IMG/VR virus record: IMGVR_UViG_3300026097_000980
Location: 1-64,000 of that record
Source: a virus
Length of the DNA: 64,000 nt
Strand: one strand, 5' to 3'
Translations under genes and position numbers: made by a program
In this document: one piece after another, positions 1 through 7,885 of the stretch
Numbering within the stretch: position 1 is the first letter of the stretch
Layout of the letters: each line of letters opens with the position of its first letter
Notes under the pieces: generated by a model
What the model was told of the DNA's origin: nothing
Seen by the model: the letters and a program-made list of their open reading frames with translations, nothing else
Database searches by the model: none

Positions 1-572
1 TTGCCAGCCAGTTTATTTTTTAATTCTTCCGCATTGCGAGCATTTCGCAAAATCTCTAAGGCACGCTGTTTGTCATTCCGAGCATCACGCATTAACTGCT
101 CAGCCGAATTCATAGCAAATGCTTCTATTTCATCATCTACGCTAAAGTAAGGCTGTGATTTATCTCTTGCGTATGCGGCTCCACGTTCAGACTTTCTGTC
201 ATAACCACGATCCTGCCTTGAACGCTCTTGATTTTTGTGTAGCAGTTCGTGGTGCAGTGTGTCCTGTATGCTTCTGATGAATTGTTTTCTGTTTTTGTTG
301 TTCCAGGTTATTTCTCGATCGGGACTGTCAAACAACAGTTCTAAGCCTATAATTCCTTCGTGGTCGTCTGCGGGCGGGTCATAAAATCCTGTGGTAATTG
401 CCATATCTGGACCCATATCATATATGGGTGAGTTTCTTATGATAACCTGAACATCCGGAAACTGATCTGCAACTATGTCTGCAACTTCTTCGTGACTTTG
501 TGTGCCAACTAACTTGCGACTGAGTGGTGCTACATTTACTTTTTGAGGTTGTGTGAGTTCTGCTATTCTCAT
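1..572 (-). CDS. Zincin-like metallopeptidase, 3' part cut by window edge
   Basis: The gene starts at an ATG at 572 and runs off the left edge, leaving about 190 codons. Translation by hand shows an HExxH zinc-binding motif (His108-Glu109-Leu-Leu-His112). About 35 residues later comes an acidic DEIEAFA stretch that could supply the third zinc ligand, as in phage gluzincin-like proteins. The N-terminus MRIAELTQ resembles the short leaders of the following genes, which suggests a virion or prohead protein, but the acidic cleavage residue is less clear here. It is the last of the left-hand minus-strand row and follows the next gene by 20 bases. Peptidase activity is inferred from the motif alone; its target is unknown. 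Confidence 0.55.
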   Translation of the reverse strand, partial: MRIAELTQPQKVNVAPLSRKLVGTQSHEEVADIVADQFPDVQVIIRNSPIYDMGPDMAITTGFYDPPADDHEGIIGLELLFDSPDREITWNNKNRKQFIRSIQDTLHHELLHKNQERSRQDRGYDRKSERGAAYARDKSQPYFSVDDEIEAFAMNSAEQLMRDARNDKQRALEILRNARNAEELKNKLAG

Positions 573-592
573 CCTTTTAAATTCAAAGAATC

Positions 593-1666
593 TCACCGAC
601 TAATCCCCATAGCCGCATTTGAATAAGCCTGAACCTCTGCATTGCTCATATTGGGATATCTATTGGCAAAGGTTTTTCTTGCATTAGTATCACTGCCTAG
701 TCTTTTCTGCAGATCTTTCAGTTCTTTAACTTTTTTAGAATCTAGTTCGCCTTGCCATTTTACACCTTTGGCTTCTTGATTTTTTACTTTTTCAACTTCA
801 ACTTCCACCGCTCCTTCTGGGAACATATTTTCTATATCGCTTTTTAGTTGGTCAGCATCTCTTATACCGAAAACATCATAGTTCTTGGTAAGACTGCCTT
901 TGCCCGGGATTGTGATTTTGGTCTTGTAGTATTCGTATCCTGGCTTTTCTAGGCTTGATTTCTTTGCCTCTACAGGTGCTTTCTTCATTTGTATCTTGCC
1001 AAGATCCTGTTGTTGCCCCGCATCTTTTTGAACCATTGTTGAAGTCTGTTGATCCGGGAGGGGACTGGTGTTGGTGTCCATACCGAACGCTTTGGCTACA
1101 GGTGCCAATCCCATCATTACAGCAAGAGCACCAGCACCTACTCTTTGTGCTAGACTTGCTTCTTCCAGGGTGTTCAAATATTCAATGTATTCGTGTAAGT
1201 CTTCAAACTGATATTCTATACCTTCTTTCACGGCGTTCTGTTTGTATGTCTTGGCAAATATGTCAGCCTTGACCACTCCATAGTCATTAGGACCGTGCTT
1301 CACAATGTAGTCATTGCCCTTAGTATATTCCAGTTTAGCACCCCAAGATGTATTTACAACACCATCGTGATCCGCCAGTTTTGCCATCTTGACAATCTTC
1401 TTGGGTGTAGCGATGCCATTGCCTTGGTCGTCTTTTAGTTCGCGGAACTTTTCAGGTGGCATAGGATACTGTTCGCCCTTAGGACCAGTCATGATATAAT
1501 CGCCCTTTTTGTAGGACACGGGTCCTTCCAGTGTTTTCACAGTGCCGTCTTGGTCCGCTATTTCGTATTTTTCTTTGGCTGGTATTTTATATGTTTTGAA
1601 CCCGTCTTTGAACCAATCGTCTGTGATTTGGTTTGTGCTTTCCGTTAATATTTCACTTATTCTCAT
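593..1666 (-). CDS. Virion/prohead protein with capsid-targeting-like leader
   Basis: A 357-residue protein that I do not recognise functionally. Its first residues (MRISEILTE) resemble the T4 capsid-targeting leader, which the prohead protease removes after a hydrophobic-x-Glu site. Residues about 30-150 hold two similar segments of the form ADxDGxVxT...KGxxYI, followed by a gap and another copy, which looks like a small repeated domain. Residues about 175-215 carry a hydrophobic GAGALA..MM.LAP..KAF stretch and then PLP..QTSTMVQKD; the same pair is found in the next gene upstream (1663-2094). The start overlaps the stop of that gene by four bases (ATGA). A role as an internal head protein is inferred from the leader and the neighbours. 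Confidence 0.6.
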   Translation of the reverse strand: MRISEILTESTNQITDDWFKDGFKTYKIPAKEKYEIADQDGTVKTLEGPVSYKKGDYIMTGPKGEQYPMPPEKFRELKDDQGNGIATPKKIVKMAKLADHDGVVNTSWGAKLEYTKGNDYIVKHGPNDYGVVKADIFAKTYKQNAVKEGIEYQFEDLHEYIEYLNTLEEASLAQRVGAGALAVMMGLAPVAKAFGMDTNTSPLPDQQTSTMVQKDAGQQQDLGKIQMKKAPVEAKKSSLEKPGYEYYKTKITIPGKGSLTKNYDVFGIRDADQLKSDIENMFPEGAVEVEVEKVKNQEAKGVKWQGELDSKKVKELKDLQKRLGSDTNARKTFANRYPNMSNAEVQAYSNAAMGISR

Positions 1667-2094
1667 CTCATTATACGACCTTGTACATTTATGTGATAGC
1701 TTCCTATATTATACTTTTGTAATATTTTATCGTATTTTTGTTCTAGTTCTTTTGGACTTTTAGCGACATCAATACTATGATATTTTACCATAGATCCTTT
1801 GTTTGAAATTAATGTAACTTTATAAAACTTATCGCCAGGTTTTAATGAATTAGGATCAAACTTGCCACTTTTGTATTGATTTGCAGATACCTTTGACAAG
1901 TCTTGCTTACCAGCAACATCTTTCTGCACCATAGTAGATGTCTGCTTGTTAGGCAATGGATCAGTAGGAGTATCTCCGGCAAATGCTTTGCCCATAGGTG
2001 CCAATGCCATCATACCTGCTAAGGCACCTGCACCAATGTCCTTGGCACTGATCTCTTCTAGTTGCTCTTCTGTTAACATTTCACTTATTTTCAT
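1663..2094 (-). CDS. Small virion/prohead protein, paralogue of the adjacent gene
   Basis: A 143-residue protein starting MKISEMLTEE, a leader-like N-terminus with a possible prohead-protease site after LTE. Residues about 20-60 closely match the middle of the neighbouring 357-residue protein: a GAGALA..MM.LAP..KAF hydrophobic stretch, then PLP..QTSTMVQKD and a QDL. Downstream, both share K-x-T-x-I-x-x-K-G-S before their C-terminal part. This looks like a tandem duplication in which one copy gained, or the other lost, the N-terminal repeats. It overlaps both neighbours by four bases, so the row is translationally coupled. Function is unknown. Confidence 0.6.
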   Translation of the reverse strand: MKISEMLTEEQLEEISAKDIGAGALAGMMALAPMGKAFAGDTPTDPLPNKQTSTMVQKDVAGKQDLSKVSANQYKSGKFDPNSLKPGDKFYKVTLISNKGSMVKYHSIDVAKSPKELEQKYDKILQKYNIGSYHINVQGRIMR

Positions 2095-3125
2095 TTCTTT
2101 TTCCTTTTCTTGGGAAACAGTTTTTTAACATTTTGATATTCGCCGCCCACAGGAACATCAGCGGTGGCATTCTGTTTGGTCACTATGCCAACGCCTGCGG
2201 CTTCTTCTTGAACAGTTTCTTTGAGAGTAATAACACCGCAGGCCAATCTATCTCCGGCATTGCCTGTTTTTAAACTTTCAGCATCCCCGCCTTGACCAAG
2301 ATCGTCAGGATCCGCATGCACAACAATGCCTCTGCCCACAACACTTTGCTCACCGGTTAAATCTACCCGTTCAGCAACAATCTTAACAGTAGCGGTGCCG
2401 CTATCGTCAGCAGTAATATTGCCAAGATCGCCCACATGTCCTTGGTCCAAGTCTCCATGATCCACTCCTTCGGGGTTGTAATGCGGCCCCATGCTTTCAC
2501 AGCCTTCACTCATATCGCCGAACTGATGTATGTGAAAACCGTGTTCGCCAGGCTCTAATCCTGTAATCCGTCCTGCTATAAATGTAGGACCACCCGCGGT
2601 CTGCTTGAACAGTATTGTGCCTAAAACAGTGTCCGAATGTTCTAGAACACAGTATGCTGTGACTGTGTCTTCTGCTTCGGTTATTTTATTAATGCTTTCG
2701 CATTGGCACTTGCTTGCTCTGGTTCTCGGACAGGCACTTTCTTCAAAGTTGCCTTGTATTCTTTCCTGTTCGATGTCATTATTTTTTGCGTATTCATCTA
2801 TGGCTTTTGCCAATGCAAAGTCAAGAATGGTAAGACTGTTAGTGTCGCTGGTGGTTGTTTTTACGGTGACTTCGGCAACGTCCTGAGTGACTTCTGCAAA
2901 GTGATCTAGATATTCGGAAACTCTGTTGATAAAATCCACGAACTCAACTGCTTGTCTGTGGTTCCGTGCAAAATACCGTGCTGTTAGTATTCTGTGATCC
3001 AGCATTTCCCAATCCGGCACAGTTTCGTCCTTCATGGTCATCAATGTTTCTTTGCTCATCACTGTTTCTTCGCTGGCACGACTGCGGAATTCACCTTCCG
3101 CTTCGAACAGTTGGCGAATCTTCAT
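2091..3125 (-). CDS. sodC: Cu/Zn superoxide dismutase fused to PCD-like domain, virion leader
   Basis: A 344-residue two-domain protein. The C-terminal part (about 153-303) is a complete Cu/Zn superoxide dismutase. The copper and zinc ligands are present (His198, His200, His215, His223, His230, Asp233, His270), as are the disulfide pair Cys209/Cys296 and the active-site Arg293. It should convert superoxide to peroxide and oxygen. Residues about 37-115 fit the pterin-4a-carbinolamine dehydratase fold, but the HHP active-site motif is degraded to DHF, so that activity is doubtful. The N-terminus MKIRQLFEAE is leader-like, and a second IxE site (INKITEAED) lies between the domains. The C-terminal tail is very basic. 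SOD packaged in the capsid is my inference; Cu/Zn SODs are known in some large viruses. Confidence 0.85.
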   Translation of the reverse strand: MKIRQLFEAEGEFRSRASEETVMSKETLMTMKDETVPDWEMLDHRILTARYFARNHRQAVEFVDFINRVSEYLDHFAEVTQDVAEVTVKTTTSDTNSLTILDFALAKAIDEYAKNNDIEQERIQGNFEESACPRTRASKCQCESINKITEAEDTVTAYCVLEHSDTVLGTILFKQTAGGPTFIAGRITGLEPGEHGFHIHQFGDMSEGCESMGPHYNPEGVDHGDLDQGHVGDLGNITADDSGTATVKIVAERVDLTGEQSVVGRGIVVHADPDDLGQGGDAESLKTGNAGDRLACGVITLKETVQEEAAGVGIVTKQNATADVPVGGEYQNVKKLFPKKRKKK

Positions 3126-3559
3126 CAGTCTTCCTTGTCCCAGGTCAGACTCTTCTCGTCCGTTTCAATAGGACCGCCCTTTGCCCAAGTTCTGCAGGTT
3201 CTCGCGCTGTGGCACTTGAACTTGTGCATCCAGCAGTAGCCTAATACTCCGTCATCGTCGGAAGTTTCACCAGGCATACACTCTAGCATTCTTGGCGAGA
3301 TGTCAAACGCTGAACAGTTGCCACACAAACTGTTTTCAGCCGCTTCTAGAGTGGTGTCCCAAAACTCTGCAATCTCTTCCCAAAAGTCTCCAGGATAGTC
3401 GATGTTTAAAGGACCATACTGAATGTGATCCGCACGAATCGCTTCGTTGCGATTTTTAGTGTTCAGTTCTAGATCCTGTGTGGGCAGAGGACATGATTTG
3501 TCTTCCGCTTCGTCTATCTCCGTCATCCTCGCAATGAGATCTTGCAGTGTTGGTTCCAT
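3125..3559 (-). CDS. Cysteine-rich protein, possibly HiPIP-like iron-sulfur
   Basis: The ORF is open further upstream, but the ATG at 3559 is preferred because it lies just past the stop of the next gene (3568). The product is 144 residues. The C-terminal 70 residues hold an ordered cysteine set: CxxC followed by Phe, a Cys before a Pro-Gly, then GYC and two further Cys in a short basic stretch. The spacing resembles high-potential iron-sulfur proteins (CxxCxxF...C...GxC), although two additional cysteines are present. Redox function is therefore a guess, and a zinc site is an alternative. It lies between the SOD and a virion polyprotein, so a particle-associated role is plausible. Confidence 0.5.
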   Translation of the reverse strand: MEPTLQDLIARMTEIDEAEDKSCPLPTQDLELNTKNRNEAIRADHIQYGPLNIDYPGDFWEEIAEFWDTTLEAAENSLCGNCSAFDISPRMLECMPGETSDDDGVLGYCWMHKFKCHSARTCRTWAKGGPIETDEKSLTWDKED

Positions 3560-3567
3560 GTTATTCC

Positions 3568-6168
3568 TTACTTGTTCTTTTCGGCAGCACTCATCTTCAC
3601 ACAGTTGTCTACGGTTTTGCCACCTTTCTTTTTGGTGCCCATACGCTTGTAGCCTTTCCAGCATACTTTGCCATCAACACCTTTTTGCTTTGCTTCGTTG
3701 ATGCTTTCGTATTTTGCTTGAATCTCTTCTGGCAGGCTTACAAATCTAGGCTTGCCGCAGTCCGAACAACTCTCTGGTAGTCGATTTGGATTACGAGTAT
3801 TCGGACTTGCACGAAGACTGCCTGGTGCTCTAACACCCTTTTCTTTGGCCTTCTTGCGAGCCTTGGCTGTGTCTAACACACCAATACCAAGTCCTTTTTT
3901 GTCTGCACCCGGATCTAGATCTTTATTTTGCTGTTTTGTTTGATCGGCCTGCTTCTTCATCATGTCTGCGGCAGCACCACCTTTTACTGTGTAGCCTACA
4001 CGCTTTGAAAAGTTTCTGTCAAACTTGCTGTCTTCTTCTACGCTTTCGACTTGCATTGCCGCTTCTTTTTCTAACTTTGCTAATTCTGCTTGTAATCTTG
4101 GTACGTCTTTTATAGTAGGTGCTCCGGGTTTCCATCCCGAGCCAGGCTTTCCAGAATTTTGTTGTGCTACCTTTAATAATTTTTTAAGACCGTCTATTTT
4201 TTTATCTCTGGTTGAAACATTGACACCCATAAATGTTGGAGCATTTGGTTTACCGGTTGTTACGTCTGTGCCAGTATCTCTTTTTACAAACTTACCTAAC
4301 ATACCATCTTTGTCAAAGACGCCTTCGTTTGTTCCTACCTTGCTCATGGCAAACTTAGCCATTTTCATAAAGCCGGCTTTTGTGCTTAGTGCATCCTTCA
4401 TTTTGCTCTTGTTATCATCATTCACAGCATCATATACCTGCATGATTGCTGATGCTGTAAACATATCAACTTTGCCTTTGCCGTCTTGGAAGTTTACTGC
4501 TTGCGCAGACTTATCATCAACAATGCGCTGTAGTGCGCTCAACACATTTCCGCCGTGGCGTGATGCTGATGCTCCGGGTGCATTAACTGCTTCAGATTGT
4601 TCTTGCTCTCTTTCTTTTTTGTATCTATCTAAAATAGCTTGGTACTCTTTTTCTCTATCATCTAGGCTGTATCCTGCAATTTTTTCAAATCTCTTTGCAA
4701 TTTTTTCTCTAGGATGCATTTTCTTTTTTGCACCTTCAGTTTCGATATCTTCTTCTATGTCGACATCTATCCCTGCACGTTGCAGTGCTTTAGCAAGCTT
4801 TTTGATATTTTCATCATTTTTATCAATCGCTGCCTGTGTTTTATGACCGACAATGGCTCCGCCTATTTTTCCAAGAACGGAATCGCCCGCTGCCGCGCCT
4901 GCTAATGCTCCGCCGATGCCTTCTTCAAATTCGTCACCATTGTCATCATCGACAGTATCATGTCCTGTGCGTACTGGCCCATGCTTTTTATACAGTTCCA
5001 TTGCCATGTTCAAATACGCATTAATTTGATCCAACGGCATTGCTACCTTATCGGCAAGTTTGCCCATGTTTTCTGCTCCGTCGACAGTTCCGTACTTGGT
5101 AAGTTCACTGCCCAGTGTTGATAAGTCTCCGCTATCTTCCGGATCGGCTTTTTTTGCCGCCTGCATAAGAATTCTACCCAACTCTGCTACAAGGTTGTCA
5201 GAGCTTTCTGTAATATGTTCGATTTTCATATTCGTTCCTTTATGTTTTTCGTATCCGCGATCTGATTCTTTTTTACGGTCTTTGTAAGTTTTAGGCTTAT
5301 TAAACTTTTCCATGTTTTTAGCAACAGGATTAGTTTTATTTTTATTTTGATTTTCTTTCAATCCGGAGAGCGCCAGTCTAATATCTTCTTTGGTAATTCT
5401 AAATTTCTTACCGTCTGAATCAACTATACTGCGACCTGTTATTTGCTTGAGTAGTTTACTTAAATTTTCTATATTGTTTTCGGTTTCAATGTAATCCATC
5501 ACAGCATCTTTTATGTATTCGATCAAACTCGATCTCGAAACTATTAAGTCTGATTCGGTAACTTTTTCTGGTTCCTCTTCTGTGATACCCATTCCTTTTC
5601 TCACAGCGTTGAAAAGTTCCTCTGCATGCTCTCCAGCTCCAGTGTGCTCTGCAAATTTTTCAAGATCGTTATTTTCCGCATCGGCTCTTGCTTTGGTTGC
5701 ACTGATACCAGCAAGTCCCTGGGCATCATCTTCTCTTGCACCCGAGCTTTCAAAATCAAAAGTTTCAAAATCGTAAAAACCGTGCGGTTTTCCTTCTACT
5801 CCGTTAAACTGTTTCAGTTGTTCATACATTTTTTTACGTTCGTCGCCTCCTACAAAAGTAGCATGACGATATCCTAAGTCGTAAAGATAAGAAGCAACCT
5901 GCCACGGAGTTCTAAGATTTGAATTGTGAACTACTTTATCCGCATGTTCTGAATGTATTTTTCTAATAAAATCTATTTTGGTATCATAATCTAAAGGGTT
6001 TTTCTTTGGGTCTTGCGAATGCGAAAGAAAAATTAAGTAGTCGCCGCCTACGCTCTTCATAGTATCGAATACCTGCTTGTGACCTATCGTGGGAGGATTC
6101 ATTCTACCGAAGCAGAATGTTATATGATTATCTTTGATATCTTCGCTTATCAAATTTCTAAGGTTCAT
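3568..6168 (-). CDS. Nucleotidyltransferase-like virion polyprotein
   Basis: An 866-residue protein. Residues 1-9 (MNLRNLISE) are leader-like. Residues about 14-195 form a cytidylyltransferase-like domain (NMNAT/PPAT superfamily), with GRMNPPTIGH at 21-30 giving the HIGH-like signature, and ISATK at 155-159 in the place of the usual ISSTxxR. Residues from 314 begin MKIEHITES, a second leader-like start, followed by mostly helical, charged sequence with an Ala/Gly-rich hydrophobic stretch near 425. The C-terminus has a CxxC (CSDC) and a basic CWKGYKRMGTKKKGG motif. Multiple hydrophobic-x-Glu sites suggest it is processed. Nucleotide transfer is a family inference; substrate unknown. It is unusually long for a nucleotidyltransferase. 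Confidence 0.6.
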   Translation of the reverse strand: MNLRNLISEDIKDNHITFCFGRMNPPTIGHKQVFDTMKSVGGDYLIFLSHSQDPKKNPLDYDTKIDFIRKIHSEHADKVVHNSNLRTPWQVASYLYDLGYRHATFVGGDERKKMYEQLKQFNGVEGKPHGFYDFETFDFESSGAREDDAQGLAGISATKARADAENNDLEKFAEHTGAGEHAEELFNAVRKGMGITEEEPEKVTESDLIVSRSSLIEYIKDAVMDYIETENNIENLSKLLKQITGRSIVDSDGKKFRITKEDIRLALSGLKENQNKNKTNPVAKNMEKFNKPKTYKDRKKESDRGYEKHKGTNMKIEHITESSDNLVAELGRILMQAAKKADPEDSGDLSTLGSELTKYGTVDGAENMGKLADKVAMPLDQINAYLNMAMELYKKHGPVRTGHDTVDDDNGDEFEEGIGGALAGAAAGDSVLGKIGGAIVGHKTQAAIDKNDENIKKLAKALQRAGIDVDIEEDIETEGAKKKMHPREKIAKRFEKIAGYSLDDREKEYQAILDRYKKEREQEQSEAVNAPGASASRHGGNVLSALQRIVDDKSAQAVNFQDGKGKVDMFTASAIMQVYDAVNDDNKSKMKDALSTKAGFMKMAKFAMSKVGTNEGVFDKDGMLGKFVKRDTGTDVTTGKPNAPTFMGVNVSTRDKKIDGLKKLLKVAQQNSGKPGSGWKPGAPTIKDVPRLQAELAKLEKEAAMQVESVEEDSKFDRNFSKRVGYTVKGGAAADMMKKQADQTKQQNKDLDPGADKKGLGIGVLDTAKARKKAKEKGVRAPGSLRASPNTRNPNRLPESCSDCGKPRFVSLPEEIQAKYESINEAKQKGVDGKVCWKGYKRMGTKKKGGKTVDNCVKMSAAEKNK
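5227..5241 (-). promoter_or_regulatory. Internal in-frame start with Shine-Dalgarno
   Basis: Inside the 866-codon gene, AAAGGAAC (5234-5241, read on the minus strand) stands four bases before an in-frame ATG at 5229, which encodes the second leader-like N-terminus MKIEHITES. Initiation here would give a 553-residue C-terminal product alongside the full-length protein. The alternative is that two virion genes were fused and this is the relic of the old start. Confidence 0.5.
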
Positions 6169-6500
6169 TCGTAGGCACCACTTTTAATAATTTTTTCTTG
6201 GGTATCTGCAATCATTTTAGCAAACTCGATTAGTTTTCCTTTCGGAAAAATTTCAGCTGGATTTTCTATTTCAAATTGTTCACAATACCTTTCGACACAT
6301 CTGTTTATAGGTTTGATATAAAGTTTATAAATTTTAGGGTTACCTATATTTTGTTTGTGTTTAAGTATAGCAGGAAATAAAACTTTAGATAGTATTTCGT
6401 TATCGTTATCTATATAGAATTTTAAATCGTCGATGTAATCAACTTCGTCGTGATTTGTACCTGGATTGCCTATTGGAGACCACATTTCTTTTAATAACAT
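6165..6500 (-). CDS. Unknown conserved phage protein
   Basis: A 111-residue protein, taking the ATG at 6500 that directly follows the stop of the preceding gene; the longer reading frame would overlap that gene by 71 bases. It is rich in Lys, Ile and Asp with no clear motif, membrane segment or signal peptide. The stop overlaps the start of the nucleotidyltransferase-like polyprotein by four bases (ATGA), so it is coupled to virion genes. T4-like phages often encode a small structural or chaperone protein in such positions, but nothing here identifies one. Confidence 0.6.
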   Translation of the reverse strand: MLLKEMWSPIGNPGTNHDEVDYIDDLKFYIDNDNEILSKVLFPAILKHKQNIGNPKIYKLYIKPINRCVERYCEQFEIENPAEIFPKGKLIEFAKMIADTQEKIIKSGAYE

Positions 6501-6501
6501 A

Positions 6502-6876
6502 TTACCATTTCCTACACGACCAGTAACGAGCCTTATGGCGAGGTCCCGGGTTATCACAATTATGCCTAGCACGGAATGAACGTCTACGTGCTGGATTACT
6601 CTTTTTAATTTTCATGTCTGGGTCACCAAAGTTTACTTTTACAACATTGCCTTTGGGATTTTTTACATAGACCTTAAACTTTTTAACATCGCCACGCATT
6701 GGCTTGCCCAGTTTAACTTTACGGCCTTGATATTCTGCTTCGTCTAATTCTTCGTCTTCGTTAAACCACAATTCGCCATAGGCTTCGTAGAATTCATCAC
6801 CGTCGTAGGTTTCTTCTAACCACCGTTCAGTAATGGTGTTTTCGATTAGATACAATTTTTCCAATAGGTCCCGCAT
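6502..6876 (-). CDS. Conserved marine T4-like virion/scaffold-type protein
   Basis: A 124-residue protein with an acidic N-terminal half (many Glu and Asp, residues 20-48) and a basic C-terminal half. The C-terminus has KKFKVYVKN, a GDPDM element, and then RRRSFRARHNCD and a final YWSCRKW. I recall this pattern as a widespread small protein of marine T4-like phages, usually listed as structural, but I cannot confirm the family name. The start at 6876 follows a late-promoter-like box at 6897-6904. The acidic-then-basic layout with a hydrophobic-x-Glu-like junction would suit a scaffold or precursor cleaved in the prohead; this is inference. Confidence 0.6.
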   Translation of the reverse strand: MRDLLEKLYLIENTITERWLEETYDGDEFYEAYGELWFNEDEELDEAEYQGRKVKLGKPMRGDVKKFKVYVKNPKGNVVKVNFGDPDMKIKKSNPARRRSFRARHNCDNPGPRHKARYWSCRKW

Positions 6877-6896
6877 TACTTGTTCCTAAGTTTAAA

Positions 6897-6904
6897 GTAT
6901 TTAG
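6897..6904 (-). promoter_or_regulatory. Late-promoter-like box CTAAATAC
   Basis: On the minus strand this reads CTAAATAC, 20 bases before the start of the gene at 6876. It matches the T4-type late -10 element (TATAAATA) at six of eight positions, and similar boxes recur ahead of other genes in the window. Confidence 0.4.
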
Positions 6905-6910
6905 TATTTT

Positions 6911-7243
6911 TTAGAAGGTATAGCGAATTGTTGTAATACTACCGGATTGTAGATTATATGCGAGTCTAAGATATGTAAAATGCCCTGTGAAGTTTAATGA
7001 TCCTGTGCTCTCTGTTAGATCAATATCTTGAATATCAAACCAATCATCATCGCCTGGATATAAAAGTAAAGTTCCTTGGATTTTGATAAGTCCTTCGGCG
7101 TTATCGAGATTAAAAACACAGGTGTGTAACGGATTATCTTTTTTGTAGTACCCGGCTCCTGCAGATTTTTCTGTAAAGGATAACGCACTATCGATAGACA
7201 GTGAGGTAATATTTTCTGCAAGATAGTAATTTTTGTTGGGCAT
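6911..7243 (-). CDS. Unknown small phage protein, probably structural
   Basis: A 110-residue protein with alternating polar and hydrophobic residues typical of an all-beta fold, no cysteine cluster and no membrane segment. The first residues (MPNKNYYLAEN) and the later beta-rich pattern resemble small decoration or tail-associated proteins of T4-like phages, but there is no diagnostic motif. It lies three bases downstream of the next gene's stop and 34 bases before the preceding promoter-like interval. Function unknown. Confidence 0.55.
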   Translation of the reverse strand: MPNKNYYLAENITSLSIDSALSFTEKSAGAGYYKKDNPLHTCVFNLDNAEGLIKIQGTLLLYPGDDDWFDIQDIDLTESTGSLNFTGHFTYLRLAYNLQSGSITTIRYTF

Positions 7244-7246
7244 ACT

Positions 7247-7885
7247 CTATTTATCGTCTAAAATATATTCGTATACCCTTCCTAAAACAGGTGAGTTTTT
7301 CATTTTTAACATTAACAGAGTATTCTTGTCTTCTACATATATGTATCTAGGATCCCAATTAAAATTATTATGTACAAACCAATTTTCTACTGAATTAGAT
7401 ATTTTGATTCTAGGTTTTTGTAAATTTAAAAAATTCAAATAACCGTATTTTGCCTCTTTGTTGTCTTTTAACACATGAGGTTTCAAGAAAGCTTTAAAAG
7501 TATAGCGATCGTGAGGCAATTTATTTGTTAAGATAGGAATAAACCCATGCTCGCTTTGAATATCTTTTCCTGTTGGTATACTGGTATATGTGATTAATTC
7601 TTCAAATTTTTCCGTCAGTGTATTATACATAGTGACATCGTTTGTGTAGATATCGATATAATTGTGTTCTACCCTCATTTGATAATTTTCTTTTTGGAAA
7701 TTATCTAGTTCCGCTAAAAACTTTCTAATAGTCGGCATATCAGCTCGGCTATAAAAGTAAGGACTGAAATCATCACTCCTCAGTGACTCTTTGAAAACCC
7801 TAATATAACCTGCACCTATAACATAAAGATTTATTTTATAATCCCATTTGTTATAAAATTTCTTTTTGGTATACTTAACCTGCAT
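7247..7885 (-). CDS. Unknown conserved phage protein
   Basis: A 212-residue basic protein rich in Tyr, Phe and Lys, with no obvious catalytic motif. Its start overlaps the end of the ClpA gene by 11 bases, so the two are likely coupled. The sequence has repeated aromatic-charged alternation, consistent with an alpha/beta fold. I do not recognise the family; its link to ClpA is positional only. Confidence 0.6.
   Translation of the reverse strand: MQVKYTKKKFYNKWDYKINLYVIGAGYIRVFKESLRSDDFSPYFYSRADMPTIRKFLAELDNFQKENYQMRVEHNYIDIYTNDVTMYNTLTEKFEELITYTSIPTGKDIQSEHGFIPILTNKLPHDRYTFKAFLKPHVLKDNKEAKYGYLNFLNLQKPRIKISNSVENWFVHNNFNWDPRYIYVEDKNTLLMLKMKNSPVLGRVYEYILDDK

Noticed and set aside
4025-4846. A 273-codon open frame on the plus strand opposite the nucleotidyltransferase-like polyprotein
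   Set aside because: It is antisense to a strong gene with recognisable domains and has no ribosome site; its Ser/Phe-rich content is what antisense reading of a Lys/Glu-rich gene gives.
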